From positions 186,001 through 250,000 of the forward strand of contig JALLLS010000047.1 of assembly GCA_025094145.1 (NCBI GenBank): a stretch of 64,000 nt of DNA, given 5' to 3'. The DNA is from Spinellus fusiger (lineage: Eukaryota; Mucoromycota; Mucoromycetes; Mucorales; Phycomycetaceae). The position numbers were made by a program, and so were the translations under genes. This document shows, piece by piece, positions 46,423-57,330 of the stretch; positions within the stretch are counted from its first letter, which is position 1, and each line of letters opens with the position of its first letter. The notes under the pieces were generated by a model. It was not told where the DNA came from. It did not search any database and saw only the letters and a list, made by a program, of their open reading frames with translations.

Positions 46423-46752
46423 GAGCATCCCCAATGGACTGTCCATCAGGACCCTTCAAATAAACCTGAACTATAGAATGAACACTCTCCAAAAGTTAAA
46501 TATCTCAACGGACTGTTGGCAGGCAGTCTATTCGAATCAAAATAATTATTTCTTAGAGACTTGTTGTAAAGTCACTTTTTATAAAAGGAGGGTGGTACTT
46601 TTAGTGTGTTTGGCCTAAGCTATTCACCTTTCTTTTATGGAAGAGTGACTTCACAACAATAATGAAATAGAAAAGTTCAAAGATTTAACCAAACCCTCCA
46701 AAATAAGCTGTTGGGACTCAGAATATAGATAGATAGTTCGTTGGGGATGCTC
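46423..46752. repeat. PIF/Harbinger-type MITE, TTA target site
   Basis: Inverted ends GAGCATCCCCAATGGACT and AGTTCGTTGGGGATGCTC with TTA on both sides (46420-46422, 46753-46755). The GAGCATCYCCAA terminus with a TTA duplication is the pattern of PIF/Harbinger elements. Length 330 bases; no coding content. Confidence 0.8.
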
Positions 46753-46785
46753 TTACAAAGGCATATTTGCATAGAATCTCTTATG

Positions 46786-47282
46786 CAGCCACACCCAATT
46801 GAATTTAATCCTTTTGAAAATAAATATCAGGACAGAATAAATAGAACATGTTCAACGTTAAATAAAATACTCCACATTTGATCTAGAAGCTTCACACTTA
46901 AGCATGCCAAAGCTCAACATATTTAATTATCGAAAATAGAAAAATAATAGGAATTAATACTTTGTATGCCCTACTTTGATATCAATGACAGCTTGGCATC
47001 TATCCATCATACTTTGAATTTATTGTTGTGCAAGTTCAACACCAACTCTCTCCCACTCCTCTACAATTAGAACCTTCAAATTTTCTACATTGTTAATAAA
47101 TGCCCCATAGTTCTTTATCTTATGCTTTATCGTATTTTTCATGGATGTTATTTTCTGAATATCTATCTGATATGTTGTGTTGGTTTAATAATATTTAGAA
47201 AGAATAAAAGTTTTATACAGAAAAACTCTTTTTTATTATTATTAATTTTTTGGCAATTATTAAATTCAATTGGGTGTGGCTG
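46786..47282 (-). mobile_element. Tc1/mariner family Mb, deleted non-autonomous copy
   Basis: Ends CAGCCACACCCAATTGAATT and AATTCAATTGGGTGTGGCTG are near-perfect inverted repeats; TA on the right (47283-47284), TG on the left. Inside, the minus strand reads the transposase C-terminus (NVENLKVLIVEEWERVGVEL, then MMDRCQAVIDIKVGHTKY), matching the end of the Mb transposase at 7.9 kb. The catalytic core is deleted. Confidence 0.87.
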
Positions 47283-47370
47283 TATGAGACATGATATGTA
47301 TTAATAGATTATTTTTATATTTATGAAAAAGATAATAGACACAGAAGAGACTACTGCTTGTGAATACAGT

Positions 47371-47450
47371 TCAAAGTGTTTTTATTATTATTTTGGGTGT
47401 GGTTTACTATTCGCGCATTGAGCATATTAGCCACCCTGTGAGATCGTTTG

Positions 47451-47484
<34 letters not shown>

Positions 47485-48012
47485 TATACATAGAAACACT
47501 TCAAATACAAAAGGGGAAAAAAATAAATGCAGAAGAATGAGAGACAGAAGGACAAGAGAAACACAAAACCTCAAATAAGGGAAAAAATGATGAAAAGTGG
47601 GAAATGATGGTAAAATGAAAATTATGAATAGACATCGAAAAGGCCATAAAGTCAGCAAGGACACCAGGACACCAAAAAGATAACCGTCATCCTGTGGTGA
47701 TTTGAAATCCAACGAGGGATACTTGGAGCAATTCAAACAATCCTGAGAATATATGTAGCAACTGCACTAGCAGCTTCTGGCTTTGCTAAACAGGTTAAGA
47801 ATGGGTGGTAGAGGAGAGATCGGAGGAGAAGTGAGGATACAGCGTCTGTTGCTGAAGAAGTCTTTGCACTCTATGGCGGCGTTGGCGTTCCCGCTCAACA
47901 CACCCATCAGCAGTCTCAATGAGCAAGCTACCAGCTGATGGCTCTACCTTAAAGTCTCGAGTAGACGTGGCTCGATCAATGAAATTCAGCAGTATTATCA
48001 AACTGGGCCAAA
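47371..48012 (-). mobile_element. LINE 3' end, 5'-truncated copy L2, with 15-bp target duplication
   Basis: The direct repeat GCTTGTGAATACAGT occurs at 47356-47370 and 48013-48027, flanking the element. The 3' tail (minus sense) is AAAATAATAATAAAAACACTTTGA abutting ACTGTA, slightly different from the other copies. The right repeat overlaps the first bases of the Md element, so the LINE inserted into the Tc1 terminus. Confidence 0.9.
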
Positions 48013-48023
48013 GCTTGTGAATA

Positions 48024-49520
48024 CAGTGTCCAGTGTAGACTCTATCAATAATTCATTTTCCGATATGAATTCTTGTATGGGGAAATACTTATTGTTTATC
48101 ATAAAAACACATATTAAACACACAGTAGAGACTTAAAATTTGGATAAAGTATAAAGAAGGTCAACATGATAATACAGTGGCTTTCAAAATAATAAGGAAG
48201 ATTTTTCATGTCCCGGTATACTTCTGTAATAGGAAATACTTATTCCTTGTAATAAAAACACACATTGAACACACAGTAGAGACTTGAAAATTGGATGAAG
48301 TATAAAGAAGGTCAACAAGATAATAAATACAGATTTATTAGGTGGAAAACTTCAATATTTGGTATTTTCACCCTTGGCCTCTATAACAGTCCTACATCTC
48401 CGATGCATACTGTTAATGAGGTTGGTGGTAACCTCCTTGGGGATCTTGTCCTACTCTTGCACCAGAAGAGCCTTCAGATCCTGGAGGGTCATCCTCTTCC
48501 GAACTGCTCTGTCCAACTCTTCCAAAAGATGCTCAATTGGGCTCAGGTCAGGGCTTTGAGAGGGCCACCCCTCTATAGTGACTATGCCTCTCTCATCCTT
48601 CCATTTCCTAGTCTCCTTACTAGTATGGCAACTGGCATTGTCCTCTTGAAGAATATAGCCTACCACTGGATTCAGTGCCGAAAAGACGAGCCAGCTCGGG
48701 GCAATAGGCCATTTCTAAAATACTGGTGTATTTGGCACTATTGATGGACCCCTCCACTGTAACAAGTCTACCAACACCTTTACCAGAAAAGAGAACCCCA
48801 CACCATCACCCCACCACCACCAAACTTCATCATCGGCTTCACATTCTTTGGGAGCAGTCCCTCTTTCTTCCTGCGCACTAATATGGTACGGCTGTTGTTG
48901 CTCATTAGCTGGAACTTTGATTCATTGGACAGATGAAGACTGGAAGACAGTTATCTGGTCCAATGAATGTAGGTCCTAGTCCAATTAATCCTCAACTTCT
49001 TGTGTTTAATGCTGAGAGAAGGTTTCTTAACAACCCTGAAAGAAGACAGGCCAATCCTCTTTATCATTTCTCTAAAAGTGCTCATGCATGCTTTGGTAGT
49101 CATCTGCTTGCAAAGTTGATCTATTGTCTGGAATAAATCCCTTTCTACTTTACATCCAACCTCTCTCTCGTCCCTCTCCTTCAGAATAGAATTGCTTCTA
49201 AAACCTATTTCTGCTTTGAAACAGCCTGTTCCCCTATATCTCTTCATAATGAGGCTGACAGCAGAATCACTTATGCCAAACATGACTGCAATGTCCACTT
49301 GTCTGGTGCCATTTACGGTGGCCTCCTGAACAATAAGTTGACGAGTAAAATCATCAATATTCTTCTTTCTTGTTTCCAGTAGGCTTGGTGGTTTGTTCAG
49401 TAGTGTTAGACATAATAAATGATATAGCAGAAAAAGAATAAGTGAGGAATAAGCAAAAAAAAATTGAGCAAAATTAAGGTCGGAAAATGAAAAAGGTTAT
49501 AGAGTTTACACTGGTCACTA
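48024..49520 (-). mobile_element. Tc1/mariner family Md, copy 2
   Basis: Inverse of copy 1 (coordinates sum to 85180). Left end CAGTGTCCAG with TA at 48022-48023; right end CTGGTCACTA with TA at 49521-49522, showing two substitutions in the last ten bases. The end region near 49320-49480 differs more from copy 1 than the rest. Confidence 0.9.
48352..49413 (-). pseudogene. Tc1-type transposase, broken (family Md copy 2)
   Basis: Same blocks and the same internal stops as copy 1 (QVDIAVMFGISDSAVSLIMK, LQEDNASCHT, SPDLSPIEHLLEELDRAV). Shared breaks show that the two copies are duplicates of an already dead element. A single Gly/Arg difference is seen in the INWTRTYIHW stretch. Confidence 0.87.
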
Positions 49521-49522
49521 TA

Positions 49523-50338
49523 CTAAATATTTTTGGGATCCAATTCTTCTACTACCGTGCACGCGCAAAGAAAGACATCGTCTACTAAAATGGAGGATTG
49601 CTTGGTTACTGCCAACACCTTCAGTTCCTTGCCAATGTGGTCAACCTTCGGCTAACAGGGACCACTTTCTCACTTGAACATACGTTGACCATGAACGCTC
49701 CACGTTCTTGTTCTTCCTAGTTCCTGCACCACCACACGACGTTCATCCAATTGACTATTGTCTAAATCTTCTGCTACGCACGGTTAAGTCTTTTGTTGAA
49801 TGGCGAGATCTTTGGCCCAGTTTGATAATACTGCTGAATTTCATTGATCGAGCCACGTCTACTCGAGACTTTAAGGTAGAGCCATCAGCTGGTAGCTTGC
49901 TCATTGAGACTGCTGATGGGTGTGTTGAGCGGGAACGCCAACGCCGCCATAGAGTGCAAAGACTTCTTCAGCAACAGACGCTGTATCCTCACTTCTCCTC
50001 CGATCTCTCCTCTACCACCCATTCTTAACCTGTTTAGCAAAGCCAGAAGCTGCTAGTGCAGTTGCTACATATATTCTCAGGATTGTTTGAATTGCTCCAA
50101 GTATCCCTCGTTGGATTTCAAATCACCACAGGATGACGGTTATCTTTTTGGTGTCCTGGTGTCCTTGCTGACTTTATGGCCTTTTCGATGTCTATTCATA
50201 ATTTTCATTTTACCATCATTTCCCACTTTTCATCATTTTTTCCCTTATTTGAGGTTTTGTGTTTCTCTTGTCCTTCTGTCTCTCATTCTTCTGCATTTAT
50301 TTTTTTCCCCTTTTGTATTTGAAGTGTTTCTATGTATA

Positions 50339-50372
<34 letters not shown>

Positions 50373-50450
50373 CAAACGATCTCACAGGGTGGCTAATATG
50401 CTCAATGCGCGAATAACAACCAACACCCAAAAAATAAAAAATTACTTTGA
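49523..50450 (+). mobile_element. LINE ORF2 3' end, longest copy L3
   Basis: It follows ACTATA at the Md terminus (49517-49522) and its tail abuts ACTGTA (50451-50456), so it appears inserted at the Tc1 end. The ORF2 C-terminus reads RKERHRLLKWRIAWLLP, then VPCQCGQPSANRDHFLT with TGA where the last Cys of the zinc-knuckle-like motif is expected, then VHPIDYCLNLLLRTVKSFVE and the ERERQRRHRVQRL end. The reverse transcriptase domain is not included. Confidence 0.85.
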
Positions 50451-50456
50451 ACTGTA

Positions 50457-50990
50457 TGGGCCCTAGAAGATGGCACTGGAGTAGCTGTTTCAAATGATCA
50501 GAAGACTGCTATGGATGCATTATTTACAGAACTGTCTATAATCAATAGTCCTAAATCAGTTACTGAAGTTTGTTTATCTGCTAATCCCGGTGCTTACATT
50601 CCAATGCTCAGAGAGATTTTAAGATGTGAACAACTACACTAAGCTCTCGGACAAGTTCAACAGTAAGCTTCACAAGAGAAACTACCCCGTCTATTCTTAT
50701 TGTTTCCAGTACCTTCCTTAAAGTGGAGATTCATAACAATAGATCCCAAAAAAAAAACCTTTCATCGCTATTTGGCTTAAAATCAAAAAGCACCTACCAA
50801 GGAAATTTATATTTATTCAACACAGTATTTGACTTGAAAAGACTCAAGATGGACAGGTAGGTAAAAAAAACATATACATGTATACATGAGACTCTTCACT
50901 TACATAAAAAGAAACTGTGTATTGACCATTGTCTGGAGAATATGAAAGATCCAAACAGAACAAAAGAAAAAACTTGTCTTTTCAAATTTC
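50457..50990 (+). other. Open-frame patches upstream of the Fanzor relic, possibly its N-terminal region
   Basis: A 62-codon open stretch from 50457 has a normal protein composition (begins ALEDGTGVAVSNDQKTAMDA, includes NPGAYIPMLREILRCEQLH). Further patches read KLHKRNYPVYSYCF, then STYQGNLYLFNTVFDLKRLK. They lie in the correct order and strand before RuvC-I, so they may be upstream exons of the Fanzor gene, but I cannot place them in a domain. Confidence 0.35.
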
Positions 50991-52120
50991 CTAACAAGTG
51001 ACAGATTTATAGCGGATGTTGTTCTTTACAAGAAAGTAAATACAAGAGCAGACGACTATAGCTACAGCCACAATAATGTAGTTGATATTGAGCATGTTGG
51101 AAAGACAGTTGACCAACAAGAGATTGACCAATTTCCTTTGTGTAGTGTTGACCCTAGTCGAAACCATGTACTTACTTCTACATACGGGAAAACAGAGTAA
51201 GCACATGATATCAGAAGGTGCTCAACAGAAGAATACTACACTAAAGCAGGTCAGTTTGAATAGAAAAACAAACAACACAAAGAATGAATAAAGAGGATTT
51301 GACAGACGTCTTTATGAACATCCCTACAGGAAAACCCGCCTCTATAACATCATACTTTACTTATGTAAACTATACTTCCTTGAACTTGCATCAGATACTA
51401 GCCTTCAATAACAAGAATACTGCTCAGACAGGTCTCCATCTATAGCAAGGGGTACAGAGATCACACGAAGAGATGGTCAATATATTGGTCAATAGAGGCA
51501 GAAAATACAATAAGTATAGAAAAAAGAAAACAAAGGGAAAAAAAAGAGAGAAAGACTGCAATACGAGAAGTGAAAAGAAAAGAACAAAGAACAAAGGCAA
51601 GAAGATGCCAGTGCAAGGGTAATACGACATACATAGAGAGTACATTAATACATCTCGAACTAATTGTTTTTACTACTATTCTATTAGTGAAAAGGGGTAT
51701 TGGCACCTAAAAAGATTGGAGTACGATCCTACCAAGCTGCCAGTCGTTGCTTATGGCACAGAAATAAAGGTAAAGGATGCTACCAAGTTTAAAGGTCATC
51801 GTGTTGGTTTGCCAAGAATTCTATATCAATCATTGAAAAAGAGACAAAAAGATGGATATCTTCTTGTGGTTGATGTTGATGAGTTCCTTACATCAAAGGT
51901 AAATGTGATTGACCTCTCACTCAATATAAAATGCTCTTTTAACAGTTACTCTGTTTTGTTTTCTTTTTTTGTTCTCAAGATCTGCCACACTTATAACACA
52001 AATATCCTCACGGAGGTATCCATAAATTTCAACAATATCCACGCTTGCCAAGGTTGTGGAATTGTTTAGAACAGAGATGTGAATGCATCAAAGAATATCT
52101 ATACAATCACAGAAGAATAG
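50991..52120 (+). pseudogene. Fanzor relic, lineage B, copy 2 (RuvC-I to RuvC-III)
   Basis: Reads FIADVVLYKKVNTRADDYSY, then QFPLCSVDPSRNHVLTSTYG (RuvC-I Asp in VDP), stop, RRCSTEEYYTKAGQFE, stop, MNIPTGKPASITSYFTYVNY, LNLHQILAFNNKNTAQTG, EEMVNILVNRGRKYNKYRKK, a Lys-rich linker, NTTYIESTLIHLELIVFTT, and from 51716 YDPTKLPVVAYG, KFKGHRVGLP, LLVVDVDEFLTSK. A GT..AG intron (51899-51979) joins TSK to ICHTYNTN; then NIHACQGCGIV, TAG (52067-52069) and NRDVNASKNIYTIT (RuvC-III). Both zinc-ribbon Cys pairs and both catalytic Asp codons are kept, with at least six stops or shifts. Closest relative is the copy at 23.5 kb. Confidence 0.85.
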
Positions 52121-52239
52121 ATATTTGTATTCATATCATATATCGCCACATCGAAAGTGGTTTCCTATGAAATTCAGATATATACAGGCAAATCTACATA
52201 ATAATCTTTATTTAAAAACTAACATGAATACATCTCAAC

Positions 52240-53289
52240 TTATCATACTCACATTCTTCTATCTAACTTTTTTAGTCTATTCGATTGAGTGTTTCTCTCT
52301 CTTTTTTTTCTTCCTTGTAGAGAATCGGCAAATCCAGTGCTCTTTTATTAGTTTAGCTAAAATTTATAAGTCAATAAAGATGGGGTTTAGATTGAAAAAG
52401 AAAAGGAAGAGAATCAATACTATTTCCTAAATTTATTTATTTTGAATATACAGCTTTCCATAGCATATTGGCCAACTCTGAATGAACGAATTAATAACTT
52501 TTTTTAGTGAACCAATAATAGTACATAGAGATCCTCTGGTGTAGTGTTGTAGGTTGGTTAAACCATTTTAAGCTCCAGGGTTGATATGTTTTATTCTTGT
52601 TGTAGACTAAATACCTCATTGGTGAATATTTTCTGAGATAGTTGAGACTGATAGTAGTGTACCTGGCTATGTTCCAGACAATAGATCACAAGGCTCTATT
52701 AATATGTTTAATATTAGAGTCTGAAACTATGGTCTCAATCACCAAAACTGTACTATTCTGAATTTTATATTGATACAGCCAACCAATGTAACTTTTGATA
52801 GCAAAAGACTATTCTTTTAAAATTCAATTGGATGTTCAATGTACATATTAATAGACAAGACTCAATGAGTTGTAAACAAAAGGAAATTGAATAAAGTAAA
52901 AGTATTGGTGTATAGTAGGATAGAAACAAATAACAAATCCTCTATCTGGAATAGTATAGCACGGATGCTGTTCAAGGAGAGATTCTGTCCTATATTGCTT
53001 AGTAGTGATCAATAAGCCTATTAGTGTATCCCATGGATCCTTTTTTTTTCATTCTTCTTTTTCAGACAAATAAAGCATATTGATTTGATAGACACATTCT
53101 ACCGTAAAGATCGATTCATTTTTCTTTGGAAGTATAGATTGATATAAAGACAAGAAAAGGGCTATAGGATAAATAGAAAACAAGATATTAATTAGACTGT
53201 AGATGTATACATGTGTATATAACCATAGGACTACAGCAGGTAAGAATGGTCAGTCCTCCTTCTCAATCATGGTCTGTTTAAAAGGATGT
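52240..53289. other. Intergenic, no gene recognised
   Basis: AT-rich. Similarity to the flank of the other lineage-B Fanzor relic ends near 52230. No CACACCC terminus was found here. The right end is the 3' flank of the DnaJ gene. Confidence 0.4.
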
Positions 53290-54643
53290 TTAATAATCTG
53301 GAGAGTATCCAAAACGCTTAATTTCTTCACAGCTTTTCATGGGGTAACGTAAGGCCTCCTGATATTTTTCCTCATTTCGACCAATACCGAATACTCCACT
53401 TGCCGCGTTAAGCCGTGCAGCTCTAGTTTGGCGTTGAATTCTACAATCATGCTGCAAACCATGCACCCAGTCTACTTCTATCTGCTGCTCAATACGAGAG
53501 AGTCTATAATTATCTTTAACTTTGACCTTGAATGTAGAAGGGTTGACATAATACGGCACACTGTGTGCCATTGTTTTTCTGTTTTCAGAGTAAACCGAGT
53601 TTGGTTTAAATGAAAAGACGGGTGTATTGTCAGTAAATAGACCCGACAAAATTGAATAACCAAACAAAATAAGCAGAGGCAGCATTTGCAAAAGCACTGT
53701 CCAGCTATAACCTTGCTGCTGCTGTCCTGCTCTTTGCTGTCGTTGCTGTCCAAAGTGGTGTCGAGCCTGGAATCCCTGTCCACCTGTATGATAGGCCTGT
53801 GTACGGAATCCTGGACCCACAAAAGTAGCACTGCTGAATCCTGGACCAGCAAATCCACTCATATTTCCGCCAAAGAACATATTAAATAAATCTTCAGGGG
53901 AGATGTCTTCACCAAATCCGCGAGCATTTCCAAAGCCAGATGAGAATCCGGAAGGACTAGCACTTGCTCTTTGTTCAGGATCTCCACCTCCAGCATCATG
54001 GATGGCCTTCTTTTGAGGATCCGATAGCACAGTGAATGCCTTTGAGATGACTTATGGCACAATCCCTTGTGAATTAATACGAGTTTCTCTCTCTCTCTAT
54101 GTATGTATATGTATATACACACATACTAGTAAGAAAACTTACGCTTGAATGCCTCGTCTGCCCCTGGAGCATTGTTCTTGTCAGGGTGGAATTGGAGTGC
54201 AAGCTGTGATGGGACCATTGGCACGTCAATCAAAGCCAGTGTCATATTCAATGCCATCATACCTTGCGGTAGGATTTCTTAACCTGTGTTTCATTGCATC
54301 CTTTATCCAAGTTCAATACTTTGTAATAGTCAGTTCCACAGGCAAGCACTGCCTTGACGGCCTGGACCTGTTCTGATGTATAGTTCTTTTCGGTTGTATT
54401 CCTTGTTGGGTGCTTCTTGTCTGAGGCCTCTGACTGGGTACTTGTGGATTGAGACTCATTCCTGTTGGACGTGTTTTCTGCCATCTGTTTGTGGACTTTG
54501 TTGAGAAGCTGCTGTGCCTGTTCTGTTGAATACAGTGAAATGGACTTCTTTGTGAACTTGAGGGCAGAGACATAGTTGCTACTGTCAAGGTGCTTCTTGG
54601 CAATAGAAAGACAGCGCAGGGCTTCTTCCTTATTTATCTCCAT
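53290..54643 (-). CDS. ER membrane J-domain co-chaperone (DNAJB12/DNAJB14/HLJ1 type)
   Basis: Stimulates Hsp70 ATPase at the cytosolic face of the ER in membrane-protein degradation. Three exons: 54643-54263, 54203-54143, 54050-53290; 400 aa. The N-terminus MEINKEEALRCLSIAKKHLD is typical of this subfamily. The J-domain runs DYYKVLNLDKGCNETQVKKS, then FHPDKNNAPGADEAFK and AFTVLSDPQKK, with the HPD tripeptide intact. A Gly/Phe region (GFSSGFGNARGFG) and Gln-rich stretch lead to one membrane segment (LLQMLPLLILFGYSILSGLF) and the C-terminal domain (YYVNPSTF, DCRIQR, YQEALRYPMKSCEEIKRFGY). Intron 2 must end at the CATAAG acceptor. Confidence 0.93.
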
Positions 54644-55073
54644 TAGCTAAGTAACTCCTGCAATGGGGGGCAGAAATGTTAGTGTTGGAAGGATAAAACA
54701 TCAGTTTATTATTGTAGTAGATACAATCCACGGTCCAATCAGCTTGTGGTTTCATTGGCTGACTTCAACCTCTATTCAAAGTATATCTAATCTTTTTAGG
54801 CGAATCACAAGGCTGTATTCACCCAGACAATGCATTCTACAATTTATGATCAATATGATTTGATTGGACAATGAATAAAATGTGCTATTCCAAAATATAT
54901 TATTTGGGTGGTGTCTCTCCATTTATTCCCAAGATATTTACAATAGTCTAACCAATAGAAGAGCGAGATAGAGGGCAAAAGAGAGAAAAAGGTGACAAAA
55001 GAAAGTAATAATGTAAAAAAAAGAAAAAGAAAAGCAAAGGATCTTTAGATGACAGTTTTTCTTTTCTTTTTTT
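54644..55073. other. Intergenic, DnaJ promoter / fibrillarin 3' flank
   Basis: Short gap holding the upstream region of the DnaJ gene with a CCAAT-type box on both strands (about 54735-54745 and 54950), and an A/G-rich stretch (55010-55070) in the 3' flank of fibrillarin. Confidence 0.4.
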
Positions 55074-56335
55074 TTACTTGTTGCGGACGTATTTGCCAAC
55101 CACGACAGCGTGGTCTCTTTCATAAGGCTCCAAGGTCAATTGTTCCTGAGGCTTAACTCTCTCCTCTTGGAGCTTCTTGACTTCACGTGCGAATACCTAA
55201 ACATTCAGAATGTATATATGAGTATCTTGTTGACGAGTCAGTATGGATTCTTACGGTAGCAGCATCCACAGTAGAATCAATACAAGAGGCCTTGATGGAG
55301 ATAACAATGTGTCCTTCGTTCTTAAGGAAGTGGTGGGCGTTCAAGGCTAATGATAAACAAGTTGGTTAGGCTAACATAGAACCCTCCACAGTGCTCTGAT
55401 GCCATTTCCTCTTGGACACTTACTGATAATACGGGCCTGATCAGGTTGAGCAACATCGGCAAAGATAACATCTACCATAGGCACCAACATGCGGTACTTG
55501 TGGGGGTGACGAGCATCTTCAATGATAGGAACAACGTTGGTACGCTTCTTGGCCATGTTGATAAGATCACGGCCGGAACGGTGAGAGAACTCAACAGCAT
55601 AGACAGCACCTTCAGGACCCACAACATCAGCAACGTGGGAGACGGAGGTACCAGAGGCAGCACCAAGGTACAACACCTTCTTTCCGGGAGCAACATGGAG
55701 ATGGTCAATACCACCAAGAACAGCAGCAGCCAACTTGGATCTGAAGGGATTCCATACACGGTATTCAATCTTGGTACCCTCGGCACTTTCAACAGAGATA
55801 CGCTTCTCTCCGTACACAGATTCACCGGGAACAAGGTTCTTGGTCACCAAGAGATCTTCCTTTCCACGAGCAACAAAGATACCCTCATGTCTGTGGGGTT
55901 CGATGATCACCTTGGCACCACCGCGGGCACCACCAGCAGCACCACCGCGGTCACCACGACCACCACGACCGCCTAATGGAGAAGAAAGGATGTATCATTA
56001 TTACTGTTGCTGGAGGGGGAGGGGGATGCAATAAACATAAGTATCTTATCTACACTACACTTACCACGAGGAGCTCCACGGCCACCACCACGAGCAGCAC
56101 CGAATCCTCCACGACCTCCACCACGGCCACCACCACGGCCACCACGGTCTCCACCAAATCCACCACGGCCACCACCACGGCCACCACGGTCTCCACCAAA
56201 TCCACCACGGCCACCACCACGGCCGCCACGGTCTCCGCCGAATCCACCACGACCTCCTCCTCTGCCTCCACGGTCTCCACCGCCGAATCCACCACGGCCA
56301 CCACGGCCACCTCCACGTCCTCCTTCAAATCCCAT
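55074..56335 (-). CDS. NOP1: Fibrillarin (box C/D snoRNP 2'-O-methyltransferase)
   Basis: Nucleolar methyltransferase for rRNA. Four exons: 56335-56065, 55972-55424, 55346-55255, 55196-55074; 344 aa. A long GAR domain (tandem [14 protein letters not shown] units, about the first 100 residues) spans exon 1 and the start of exon 2. The methyltransferase core shows [54 protein letters not shown] (SAM site), [26 protein letters not shown] and [16 protein letters not shown], then [20 protein letters not shown]. Everything expected is present. The GAR DNA is repetitive at the nucleotide level, which creates long antisense open frames. Confidence 0.97.
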
Positions 56336-57330
56336 GTTTATATGTGTGAGTGAGTGGGTGAGTGAGTGAGTGAGTGAGTGAGTGTTGTTTAATAAAGAAA
56401 CAAAGAAAATATAAAGTAGTCGGCAAGTAGACGAATAGACTGAGATCTCGATGGGTTGTTGAGAGCTGGACTTGTTAGGCTGCCAAGAGTGCAAAGAAAA
56501 AAAAAGAGTGTGTAAAGTCGAAGAAAAAAAAAATCGAATTTTACGAGTCACATTGGAGGCTTGTTTTTTTCATAAAGTCACTTGTGATGCCTTCTGTGGA
56601 TGGAGTGGCATTGGTTGTCGCACTATGTAAGACAGGCCAATGAAGTGGTTCTATCATGAATGTGTTATTTATTCAAGCTACGTTCTCAACAGAATGGATT
56701 GATTACAAAAAGAGAGTCATAAGATGGAGATAGAACGATGAAGAGATAGAACGATGAAGAATCATAAATACAAGTACAATTGTTAATAAAAATAAAAATA
56801 AAAAATAACAGTGAAATAAAATAAGTGAAACTACAAACAAGGAACAGTATAAATAACAGTGTGAATTCGAGCACAAGTGAAAAGGCGTGAAAATATGAGT
56901 GAATGTTGAATTCAGACAATTCAACTGTGTAAATCTTGATGGAAATTCAAATAGAAAGAAAAAGAGCGGAAATTCAACCATGATTTTCAAGTGAGAATCT
57001 AAATCTAAATCTAATCGGTAATATAATATCCATAGTGATACAAATGTAGAAATCAACAGAGCAAGGCAGTAATACAAATGTAAAAAGGTAAAATAGAACA
57101 CCAGCTATGGCTACTGTTTACTCAAAAAGGCAACGCCGTTGCCGAATTGCAATGTGTCGTTTTACCGTTCCAGTGGTGTACTGGTAATTATTATTTTTCT
57201 TAAGGTTTGTTACAAATATGTAGCTTATCAAAATATAGTGAGGTTATATTAAGGCTTAATAATAATAATAATAAAATAAAAATAATAAAGGAGAAAGGAG
57301 AAATACAGGGAGGAAAGTAGAAAGAATAGA
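56336..57330. other. Intergenic, fibrillarin 5' region and trehalase 3' flank
   Basis: The 5' leader of fibrillarin has a GTGA tetranucleotide tract (56346-56383) and poly-A/T runs (56495-56530). The part from 56700 to 57100 is low in complexity and holds only hydrophobic antisense-type frames. An AAT microsatellite lies near 57258-57275. No gene was recognised. Confidence 0.45.

Noticed and set aside
55446..55976. 176-codon plus-strand frame over fibrillarin exon 2
   Set aside because: Antisense shadow of a highly biased coding exon with no independent domain.
56007..56369. Long Pro/Arg-rich frame antisense to fibrillarin
   Set aside because: It is the reverse of the Gly/Arg repeat DNA of the GAR domain, which lacks stops in several frames.
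56703..57101. 132-codon hydrophobic minus frame
   Set aside because: Low-complexity AT-rich intergenic DNA between fibrillarin and trehalase; no start context or homology signal.
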